A stretch of 64,000 nt of DNA from Thiotrichales bacterium (GTDB lineage Bacteria; Pseudomonadota; Gammaproteobacteria; Francisellales; CACEW01): positions 50,878 through 114,877 of the forward strand of contig CANJQG010000002.1 in the NCBI GenBank assembly GCA_947476405.1, written 5' to 3'. The number at the start of each line of letters is the position of its first letter. The stretch's first letter is position 1. The translations under genes were made by a program, and so were the position numbers. The notes beneath the pieces were generated by a model. That model saw only the letters and a program-made list of their open reading frames with translations. It was not told the origin of the DNA and searched no databases. Positions 57,700-64,000 of the stretch are shown piece after piece.

Positions 57700-58383
57700 T
57701 TATAGACTGCTGGCCCCAATCCGAAAAGTATAGGGCTGCAAATAGGACAAACCAAAAAAGTCAGCCGCGAGATCCATAAAAATCTGCGCTTGCTCAAGCG
57801 TTTTCACGCCCCCGGAAACTTTCAAACCTTTTAATAGACCCCTCTGGCGCTGATATGCTGACAAGGCTTTTAATATGGCAGTTGCCGCTTCCACTGTCGC
57901 ACCCAAAGGCGCCTTCCCCGTAGAGGTCTTGATAAAGTCTGCACCCGCCTCAAGCAAAGCCAAGCTTAAACGCTCGATGAGGTCTGAATTTTTTAGCTCG
58001 CCTGTCTCTATAATCACTTTGAGCAAATACCGGCCGCAATAAGTCTTTGCCGATTTAACCATCTCAATACTAGAGACAAAATCTCCCATCAAAACATCCT
58101 GATAGGGAATCACCAAATCAATCTCAGTCGCGCCTTCTTTTAAAGCAAAGTCAATCTGCTGAAGCACTTGAGATAAAGGCGCATTGCCTAAAGGAAAATT
58201 AACCACGGTCGCCAATGCAACGCCTTCCGGCAAAACAGACTGCGCAGTTTTAAGAAACTGCGGATAGCAACAGAGGGCAGCAACATGACCTGAATCACGC
58301 TGCGCCCTCTGACATAAAGCGGCTATTTTCTCATCTGTATCATCTGGACTTAAAGAAGTCAGATCAAGACAGGCAAAAAGCAT
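57700..58383 (-). CDS. deoC: Deoxyribose-phosphate aldolase
   Basis: Splits deoxyribose 5-phosphate into glyceraldehyde 3-phosphate and acetaldehyde. 227 residues. DLTSLSPDDT start, CCYPQFL, VVNFPLGN, EIDLVIPY, the Schiff-base Lys in LLKVIIETGEL, and ADFIKTSTGK with the second Lys. KVSGGVKTLEQA ends the barrel. Begins three bases after rplS on the same strand and is probably co-transcribed with it. Confidence 0.95.
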   Translation of the reverse strand: MLFACLDLTSLSPDDTDEKIAALCQRAQRDSGHVAALCCYPQFLKTAQSVLPEGVALATVVNFPLGNAPLSQVLQQIDFALKEGATEIDLVIPYQDVLMGDFVSSIEMVKSAKTYCGRYLLKVIIETGELKNSDLIERLSLALLEAGADFIKTSTGKAPLGATVEAATAILKALSAYQRQRGLLKGLKVSGGVKTLEQAQIFMDLAADFFGLSYLQPYTFRIGASSL

Positions 58384-58386
58384 AAA

Positions 58387-58731
58387 CTAAATCTTCTCGC
58401 GAATACGCGCTGCTTTACCACGCAATGCACGCAGATTGTAAAGCTTAGCACGGCGAACGTCACCACGACGCTTCACCAGAACACTCGCCACAACCGGGCT
58501 ATGCACTTGAAATACACGCTCAACACCTTCGCCATTCGAAATTTTACGCACGGTGAACGCAGAGTTCAAACCCCGGTTCCGTTTTGCAATGACAACCCCT
58601 TCAAAAGCCTGTAAACGTTCGTTACTACCTTCTTTTACACGAACCTGAACGACCACAGTATCCCCAGCACGAAATGCAGGAAAATCCTGTTTTTGTTGAG
58701 CTTTTTCAAACTCTTGAACCATCTGACGCAT
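58387..58731 (-). CDS. rplS: Ribosomal protein L19 (bL19)
   Basis: 114 residues from ATG 58731 (TTGGAG six bases upstream; a TTG reading at 58743 is part of that ribosome site). [46 protein letters not shown] in blocks, and [28 protein letters not shown] at the end. Normally last in rpsP-rimM-trmD-rplS; those three are not here, so the operon is broken. Confidence 0.97.
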   Translation of the reverse strand: MRQMVQEFEKAQQKQDFPAFRAGDTVVVQVRVKEGSNERLQAFEGVVIAKRNRGLNSAFTVRKISNGEGVERVFQVHSPVVASVLVKRRGDVRRAKLYNLRALRGKAARIREKI

Positions 58732-58882
58732 CTTACTCTCCAATCAAAATAATTTTAAATACACGAAGAACTGGGGATTGTACACCAACTTTACGCCAAT
58801 GCCAAGCGATTTTTTTGGCTAAGGCAAAAACACAGTTGACAATAAGCGGGCAGATTAAAGAATGAATTAACCCCCATACATC

Positions 58883-60436
58883 TCATTCAATAATAAAAGA
58901 ATGAGCCAATTTTTCCTCTATTTTATTCTTGTGATGCAAAATATACTCAGGCAATGCAATCACCTCACAAAGAACATCCCCCTCAACAATTTGATCACCG
59001 AGGCGCACCTGTAAAATAACGCCTGCACCATTATTCTCAGCGGGTGCAAATGTATTTAGCCCTGTAATAAGATCAAAATTAACGAAAAGCCCTATTTTTT
59101 TTAAATCAATTTTTTTTAAAACACCCGCTTGTTTTGCATAAATAAAATGTCCCACATACTTTTCAAGCAAAATCTCTGGATTATCGATTAGAGCAACGGC
59201 ATCTGACTCCGAAACGCCATGAGACAAAAGAAGCCTTTTAAAGCCACTTAGAACCCTTCCATTACTGAATGCTTCGCGAATTTGACCCTCCAAACTAGAG
59301 AGATCAATAAGTGGAAAAACACGCTGCATCATTAATTTGAACATTTTAATAAGGAGATTTTTTTGCTCTTCCAGCGCTTTTTCATTCCACCGAGTATTAT
59401 TTAGGTCATTCTTCATAATACTCAATGCTTCCATCACTTCTAATTTATTACCAATACCCATGCCGTCAGGCTGAAGCACCTCTGTCAAAAGAAAATCACC
59501 CTCCATATCCCTTTGAATCAATTTCAGAATTTCAGATCCGAGATGCCTTCCTTCCTCAATATTTTGCGCAAAAACATCCTCGCCATAACGAACATCTAAA
59601 AGTGTAAAATCAACAGGCAACACTCGTAACTTACTAGCAATACTTGCAGTAATAAGCGGCAAAGAAACAACAGAACCCGTTGCACTCCGCAATTGATAAA
59701 GCCTATTATCTAAAGGATTGCAATCCGCGCTCGTGACGGACATTGCCACATGGTGACGCTTCAAAATATTTAATGTTTCCCGCCCCTGAGCAGGGAAATG
59801 AAACCCAGGAATAACACTCAACTTATCCCATGTCCCCCCCGTATGCCCCAACGATCTAGCAACTAAAAAATTAGAGGCAATGGGATACTGTTCTGCAAAA
59901 GCAGCAATAAGACTTGGCATAATTAATGCTATTTTTTCTGACACTCCGCCAGTGGGATATCGACGGATTATTTTACGACACTCTAATTCAGCAACATTTC
60001 GATAATCATAAACAGCTCCAGAATTGGACATGATATCTGTCATATCAGATACTTCCTTATTCACCAAACCTCTGTACACTACAATCATTAACCACATCGC
60101 CATATAGCAATCATCAACATCATTCACGAGATAACCATGAAGCAAAGCCTCCATTTCTGACCTTTTCAATGGAATCTTTCTTGATGTCTTTCCCAATGGA
60201 GTTGATAAATCATCTAACTGCTGCAAATATTGTCTTATCGGGATGGACGTATCAATAATAAACTGGAGAAGATCCTCTTCGCTAGAATTACGCCCCGCCC
60301 TAAGTTGAAGACTAATCGCCAATGCACCCAATTGCGCTAAAGTATAATTCGTTTTTTTAAGCTGAATCAATTTAAAATGCGCTCTTTCCAGAGGAATATT
60401 TTGACGAATGAGCTGATATAAAGCCTGGATATTCAT
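58883..60436 (-). CDS. Divergent thymidine/pyrimidine phosphorylase family protein
   Basis: 517 residues from ATG 60436, one base past the upstream kinase stop. Glycosyltransferase family 3 N-terminal helices (TLAQLGALAISLQLRAG, EMEALLHGYLVNDVDDCYMAMWLM) and the phosphorylase core: RRYPTGGVSEKIALIMPSLIAAF, RSLGHTGGTWDKLSVIPGF, LPLITASIASK. In E. coli DeoA the phosphate motif is KHSTGGVGD; here it is RYPTGGVSE, so Lys, His and Ser are changed, while the nucleobase Arg (YQLRSATGS) and Lys (ASIASK) persist. About 75 residues longer than DeoA at the N-terminus, as in longer archaeal-type members. The substrate is therefore uncertain. Confidence 0.8.
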   Translation of the reverse strand: MNIQALYQLIRQNIPLERAHFKLIQLKKTNYTLAQLGALAISLQLRAGRNSSEEDLLQFIIDTSIPIRQYLQQLDDLSTPLGKTSRKIPLKRSEMEALLHGYLVNDVDDCYMAMWLMIVVYRGLVNKEVSDMTDIMSNSGAVYDYRNVAELECRKIIRRYPTGGVSEKIALIMPSLIAAFAEQYPIASNFLVARSLGHTGGTWDKLSVIPGFHFPAQGRETLNILKRHHVAMSVTSADCNPLDNRLYQLRSATGSVVSLPLITASIASKLRVLPVDFTLLDVRYGEDVFAQNIEEGRHLGSEILKLIQRDMEGDFLLTEVLQPDGMGIGNKLEVMEALSIMKNDLNNTRWNEKALEEQKNLLIKMFKLMMQRVFPLIDLSSLEGQIREAFSNGRVLSGFKRLLLSHGVSESDAVALIDNPEILLEKYVGHFIYAKQAGVLKKIDLKKIGLFVNFDLITGLNTFAPAENNGAGVILQVRLGDQIVEGDVLCEVIALPEYILHHKNKIEEKLAHSFIIE

Positions 60437-60437
60437 G

Positions 60438-61088
60438 CTATTGAGCACAAATTAAGCCTGAAAACTCCAAGGCGTTCAAGATTTTTTTTGCCACTTTTTC
60501 AACTCCTAATTCTTGATCTATAACAAAAAAAGGAATTTGGTGTGTTTCCGCATAATCTTTCGATATCTTTAAGAAATCTGCCTGAGAGCAATGAATACTC
60601 GCATCCACCTCCGACTTACGTCCGCGCATTTTTAAAAGCGCCTTATAGAGTCCCTCATTTGCAGATAAAAAAATAAGCACATCGATATCCTCTAGGCATT
60701 CGGAATCTTTTTTAGAAATACCTAAAATTCTAGCATAATCAGGATGCTTAGAATTAACAAACCAATCAATTGATTTTTTTTTGAAAAGAGGATAAAGCAA
60801 TTTATCAAAGTAGCAATCTAGTATAGTACTCTGTCCCTGCTTTTTTCTAACATCTGCTTTTGTTAAATTTTCAGACCGCATATCTCTAAAATAATTATAA
60901 ATGTCAAAATACCCAAATTGATCTCGATTGGAAAATTTTTGCTTAATATGCTCTGGATACTTAGCTTCTTCACATTCAAAAAAGCAAGGGACATCGACAA
61001 AATAATGACTTATTTTTTTTGCGAGCGTAGTTTTTCCGACACCAGGCAGCCCCATAAACCCAATAATCAAAGGACGAGAACAAATCAT
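60438..61088 (-). CDS. P-loop nucleoside-kinase-like protein
   Basis: 216 residues from ATG 61088. Walker A is GLPGVGKTTLAKK at about residues 13-25. A helix-rich middle with FGYFDIYNYFRDMRSEN, then TILDCYFDKLLYPLF, is placed like the substrate-binding and DR(S/Y) regions of deoxynucleoside kinases. DVLIFLSANEGLYKALLKMRGRKSEVDAS resembles their LID (RxR..E) region, and IPFFVIDQ follows. Probably phosphorylates a nucleoside or related small molecule. Immediately upstream of the phosphorylase gene, so the two likely share a pathway. Confidence 0.65.
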   Translation of the reverse strand: MICSRPLIIGFMGLPGVGKTTLAKKISHYFVDVPCFFECEEAKYPEHIKQKFSNRDQFGYFDIYNYFRDMRSENLTKADVRKKQGQSTILDCYFDKLLYPLFKKKSIDWFVNSKHPDYARILGISKKDSECLEDIDVLIFLSANEGLYKALLKMRGRKSEVDASIHCSQADFLKISKDYAETHQIPFFVIDQELGVEKVAKKILNALEFSGLICAQ

Positions 61089-61116
61089 ATTTATTAAGAT
61101 CTTATATAGTTGAGCA

Positions 61117-61125
61117 ATATTAGCA
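61117..61125 (-). promoter_or_regulatory. Possible extended -10 for the kinase-phosphorylase pair
   Basis: Minus strand TGCTAATAT (TGn plus TAATAT), 28 bases before the chosen ATG 61088. The -35 is weak. Confidence 0.4.
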
Positions 61126-61162
61126 CGAATAATACAAACTTGCACTATATTTTTTATAGGTG

Positions 61163-61191
61163 TTCTATTTTAACAATTTATTTGCTATAAT
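61163..61191 (+). promoter_or_regulatory. Predicted promoter of the esterase gene
   Basis: TTCTAT (61163-61168), 17-base spacer, TATAAT (61186-61191) preceded by TGC, giving an extended -10. The ATG at 61217 lies 25 bases beyond. Confidence 0.6.
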
Positions 61192-61216
61192 AGTAAAAAT
61201 TTTGGGAGAATGCAGA

Positions 61217-62452
61217 ATGCACCTTACAACTCGTCATACACCTCTTTCTGAAGGTACGATTGGTTCCGGGGCAGGTGGACTTTTATCTGAAAGTGATAAC
61301 AGCACCGACAGTGAAAGAGAACGCCCCCCCTCACAAAACACCCCTGAAAAATACAGAACTCTATTCTCGGGATTCTTTAGTGAAAAAAAATTTCCCAACA
61401 TCGCTATACGCACCATTAATTATTCTGGAGAAAAAATAAAATCACCCTTTTTTGAAAGCATTATTAGCAAAGCAATGCACCAAACATTACGAAGCCCTCC
61501 AACTGAACCTGAAGCAAATTACAGAGGAGCATTAAAATTCTCTTCTCCTCGCCTGCTTGGCTCGGGCTTGCACAAAACTGTTATTTTTATTCCAGGAAAT
61601 GGCTTTATTGCAAGAGAACACTTAACCTCTTTGTTTGCAGCTGATCTTGCATCAAAACAACCTTGGCAGATATTTGTTATCAATGCACGACTTGCCCCTG
61701 AACACCAACATCCAGCTCCTCTCAATGATACCTTGGAACTCATCCAGCAACTAATCAATGATCCAAAGCAAAACATTGATCCTGAAAAAATAGTGATTAT
61801 GGGTTACAGCTCAGGAGGTGGGTTTGCTATACATGCTACGCTGATGCTCATTGAAAGGGGAATCCGTCCAAAAGAAGTTATTTTATTCAGCCCTTTTCTT
61901 TCACATGACTTTAGCAGTATAAAGGCAATACGAATGCTAGATCATGATCTCAGCAGCCCCCAGGGATTCGTTAAACAAATTAGCAACTGGTACTTGAATC
62001 CAGAGTGGGAAACGAATAAAGAAAGAGCACTTTCACATGAAGATTCTCTTGCCAATCCATTATATCTTCCAGGCGAAGATCTTTCCAAACTACCAAGAGT
62101 CATGATCTATTTAGGTGAACACGACTATGTAAAATCACATATTGAAGAATTTTCGAACAAATTAAGAAAATTAAAAGTGCCCTTTTTTACACACTGCATT
62201 AGTGACCCTTCAAATAGCGGACATGGGTTATTATGGCGATGCAAAGATGAACTTTGCGAACTCACCATTTTTCGACTAAAAAAACTTGAAGATACTCCAA
62301 AGTTACCATCCTCGCCATGGAAATCCATTGCATCAAGGTCTAGAAGCAGCTCTCCCACGACAAATACACACTCAGATTTATACAACGTCGCTATTTTACC
62401 AAAGTGCTCTACTCCGCCTCTATCTATCACGACTCCGTGTCATGGTAAATAA
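61217..62452 (+). CDS. HSL-family alpha/beta hydrolase (esterase/lipase)
   Basis: 411 residues from ATG 61217, GGGAG eight bases upstream. An extended N-terminus (1-115), Ser/Thr/Gly-rich at first, precedes the hydrolase domain. TVIFIPGNGFIAREH stands where HSL enzymes have HGGG, and INARLAPEHQHPAPLNDTLE matches their Y-x-LAPE-x-PxPA. The nucleophile is Ser198 in MGYSSGGG. Asp in LGEHDYVKSH and His in NSGHGLLW complete the triad. The HGGG to PGNG change may alter the oxyanion hole. A Ser-rich 60-residue tail follows. No signal peptide. It ends two bases before the histidine kinase. Confidence 0.82.
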   Translation: MHLTTRHTPLSEGTIGSGAGGLLSESDNSTDSERERPPSQNTPEKYRTLFSGFFSEKKFPNIAIRTINYSGEKIKSPFFESIISKAMHQTLRSPPTEPEANYRGALKFSSPRLLGSGLHKTVIFIPGNGFIAREHLTSLFAADLASKQPWQIFVINARLAPEHQHPAPLNDTLELIQQLINDPKQNIDPEKIVIMGYSSGGGFAIHATLMLIERGIRPKEVILFSPFLSHDFSSIKAIRMLDHDLSSPQGFVKQISNWYLNPEWETNKERALSHEDSLANPLYLPGEDLSKLPRVMIYLGEHDYVKSHIEEFSNKLRKLKVPFFTHCISDPSNSGHGLLWRCKDELCELTIFRLKKLEDTPKLPSSPWKSIASRSRSSSPTTNTHSDLYNVAILPKCSTPPLSITTPCHGK

Positions 62453-62454
62453 AA

Positions 62455-63639
62455 ATGTCTAAGACAATCGAAGCCCTAAAAGACGAGCTATTTCGTTTAA
62501 AATCAATGATATATGACCTTCCAGGAAGCATTTATTGGAAAGACCGAAATGGCGCATATTTAGGCAGAAATTATTATGCTGCTGAACTCATGTACCGAAC
62601 GGGGCTTGCATCTAAAATTGATGTTGCCTCAGTCATTGGAAAAACAGATTTCGAGCTATTTGATTATGAAACAGCAAACCAATATCGATTATCTGATTTA
62701 GAGGTTATGAATACAGAGAAAACACTTATTCGCGAAGAAATTCTTTATTTACAAGATGGCGAACAAATCGTTAATCTTTCAATGAAACGCCCACTCTATA
62801 ATCACAAAAAAGCAGTGGTTGGGATAGTGGGAAATAGTGTTGATATTACAGCTCAAAAAGAAGCTGAAGTATTACGCCTTACCAACTCATTAAATCAGGA
62901 AAAAATCAAAACACAGCGCCTTCTTGCCGCGAGCATCGCACACGAAATCCGCACGCCCCTTGCGGCTATTAACGCACAAAGCGGGATTATCAAATCCATT
63001 CTTCCTACCTTATTGGAAGCTTACCAATATGCTTTGGAATCAGGGGCAGTTAAAAAACCCTTACGCACCTCACAATTTGAGTTTTTAACGCACATCCCTG
63101 AAGAACTTAACCAGACCACAGCAAGCGCCAATACTTTTATTGATATGCTTTTGGCCAAGGTCAATCTTGAAAATTTAAAAGAACAAAATATGCCACTGAA
63201 TCAACTTTCCATGAAAGATACATTAATGAACGCGATTCACCTTTATCCATTGGATTCTTTTTCAGCTGCGATGATTCAATGCGACTACAAAAAGACCTTT
63301 CAGTTTATGGGGGACGAAGTGCTTTTCCGACATATTATTTTTAACCTTCTCAAAAATGCAATTTACTTTGTACGGTCGAAAGGAAAAGGCGGCTCAATTA
63401 AAATCTGGTGCGAGCAACAACAAGATCAAAATGTTTTGCATTTTAAAGATACGGGGATGGGCGTGAGCCCGGAAAGCCTACCCAATATCTTTAATTCATT
63501 CTATACCAATACACGACATGGAACCGGAGTAGGACTGGCTTTTTGCAAGATGATCATAGAGAGCTTTGGCGGAAATATTAGCTGCGAATCTGTTCAGGGA
63601 AAATACACTCACTTTATGCTCTGCTTTCCTAAGATTTAA
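62455..63639 (+). CDS. PAS-domain sensor histidine kinase (CqsS/LqsS-like core)
   Basis: 394 residues, no membrane helix, so a soluble sensor. PAS domain (about 10-135): LPGSIYWKDRNGAYLGRN, VIGKTDFELFD, GIVGNSVDITAQKEAE. Then a dimerisation helix with SIAHEIRTPLAAI (His163) and an unusually long, distinct region ILPTLLEAYQYALESG to NTFIDMLLAKVNLE. This insert recalls quorum-sensing kinases of the CqsS/LqsS group. The ATPase domain has NLLKNAIYFV (N box), FKDTGMGVSPE (G1) and GTGVGLAFCKMI (G2). No receiver domain and no response-regulator gene nearby. No visible ribosome site; probably coupled to the esterase gene. Confidence 0.85.
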   Translation: MSKTIEALKDELFRLKSMIYDLPGSIYWKDRNGAYLGRNYYAAELMYRTGLASKIDVASVIGKTDFELFDYETANQYRLSDLEVMNTEKTLIREEILYLQDGEQIVNLSMKRPLYNHKKAVVGIVGNSVDITAQKEAEVLRLTNSLNQEKIKTQRLLAASIAHEIRTPLAAINAQSGIIKSILPTLLEAYQYALESGAVKKPLRTSQFEFLTHIPEELNQTTASANTFIDMLLAKVNLENLKEQNMPLNQLSMKDTLMNAIHLYPLDSFSAAMIQCDYKKTFQFMGDEVLFRHIIFNLLKNAIYFVRSKGKGGSIKIWCEQQQDQNVLHFKDTGMGVSPESLPNIFNSFYTNTRHGTGVGLAFCKMIIESFGGNISCESVQGKYTHFMLCFPKI

Positions 63640-63951
63640 ACTCTTATGCAGCGGTAATGCCGCCGCCTCCACCAATTGATTGTTCATTGACGTCCGCCAA
63701 TGTTAATTATCTCTTTATAAATCAACATATTTTAAGATTCCATCATTCAGGAGTGTTCAGGGAAATACGCCTATATCCATGCCGTATTCTTTTTTTAGGG
63801 CATCTATCTGCAAGTTTAAGTTTTGTTCGAGTATTGATACCTCGGCATAGCTATACTACGCGCGGTCACAAATTGAGGTTTTAGGAAATTGATTTTTTAG
63901 ATTACCTTAGGATATGATTATTCAAATTTACCTGAACTGAAAGCTTATTAA
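63640..63951. other. Gene-free stretch
   Basis: About 310 bases after the histidine kinase. No convincing gene is seen. A minus-strand frame of 18 codons with a run of five Gly (63644-63700) is noted among the findings. No clear terminator. Confidence 0.4.
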
Positions 63952-64000
63952 ATGATAAAGTTGTCGTTTTCTGAAGAAGAGATATCAGCGCTACACGCCT
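63952..64000 (+). CDS. Start of a gene cut by the right edge
   Basis: ATG at 63952 opens MIKLSFSEEEISALHA and runs off the window. This short acidic-helix opening resembles the N-termini of IS630-type transposases or other helix-turn-helix proteins, but 16 residues cannot decide. No ribosome site is obvious. Confidence 0.3.
   Translation, partial: MIKLSFSEEEISALHA

Overview
The window looks like a chromosomal segment of a gammaproteobacterium, probably from or near the Legionellales (Coxiella/Legionella/Rickettsiella/Aquicella side). The evidence is the gene set and order: rplM-rpsI-sspA-sspB, clpS-clpA facing infA, zapE divergent from zapG, lspA-fkpB and solo uvrC and recR are typical gammaproteobacterial arrangements. 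Among them sit lineage-specific genes of the kind seen in host-associated Legionellales: a eukaryotic-type Ser/Thr kinase, small two-helix membrane proteins, a low-complexity repeat protein and secreted hydrolases. The placement is inferred from protein motifs only; no database search was possible.

Layout. 1-2476: 5' part of gltX, an AbiEii-type nucleotidyltransferase with a small partner, and minC. 2526-7661: accessory block with a small membrane protein, a secreted GH8 glycosidase, a PH-domain membrane protein and the Ser/Thr kinase. 7687-16776: housekeeping (ftsW, secA, an AsmA protein, tatD, catalase, tsaD). 16636-18947: a decayed Rpn nuclease gene flanked by a second, diverged copy of the tsaD 3' end, then a protein with a large in-frame tandem-repeat region. 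19294-25017: sspB, sspA, rpsI, rplM, a pilin-like protein, rlmE, purB, a small outer-membrane barrel and a MazEF pair. 25165-27799: a GH64-like lipoprotein and a small His/Ala-rich secreted protein. 27943-37059: carA-carB-pyrB-pyrI-(insert)-pyrC-pyrF-pyrD, nearly the whole UMP pathway except pyrE. 37049-46622: a SIMPL protein divergent from pgi-murG, then ispB, a membrane-anchored protein, a thioesterase, murD, an O-antigen-ligase-like protein and zapE. 46678-57014: zapG, clpS, clpA, infA, uvrC, a large secreted protein of unknown function, recR, a methyltransferase-like protein, lspA, fkpB. 57011-64000: a small membrane protein, deoC, rplS, a divergent thymidine-phosphorylase-family enzyme with a P-loop kinase, an HSL-type esterase, a PAS histidine kinase and the first codons of one more gene.

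How the genes work together. The pyr cluster makes UMP, while deoC, the phosphorylase and possibly the kinase handle nucleoside salvage or breakdown. murG, murD, ispB, ftsW, minC, zapE and zapG serve wall synthesis and division but are scattered rather than held in one dcw cluster. The secreted set (GH8, GH64 lipoprotein, the 535-residue protein) suggests attack on glucan-like polymers of hosts, prey or biofilm. Several accessory genes have their own near-consensus promoters and strong AAGGGG-type ribosome sites, as expected for independently acquired genes.

I found no tRNA, rRNA, CRISPR array or intact insertion sequence. The observations I would check first are the kinase, the repeat protein, the tsaD-tail duplication around the rpn pseudogene, the back-to-back promoter pair before pgi, the eukaryote-like carAB/pyrF, and the phosphorylase-kinase pair.
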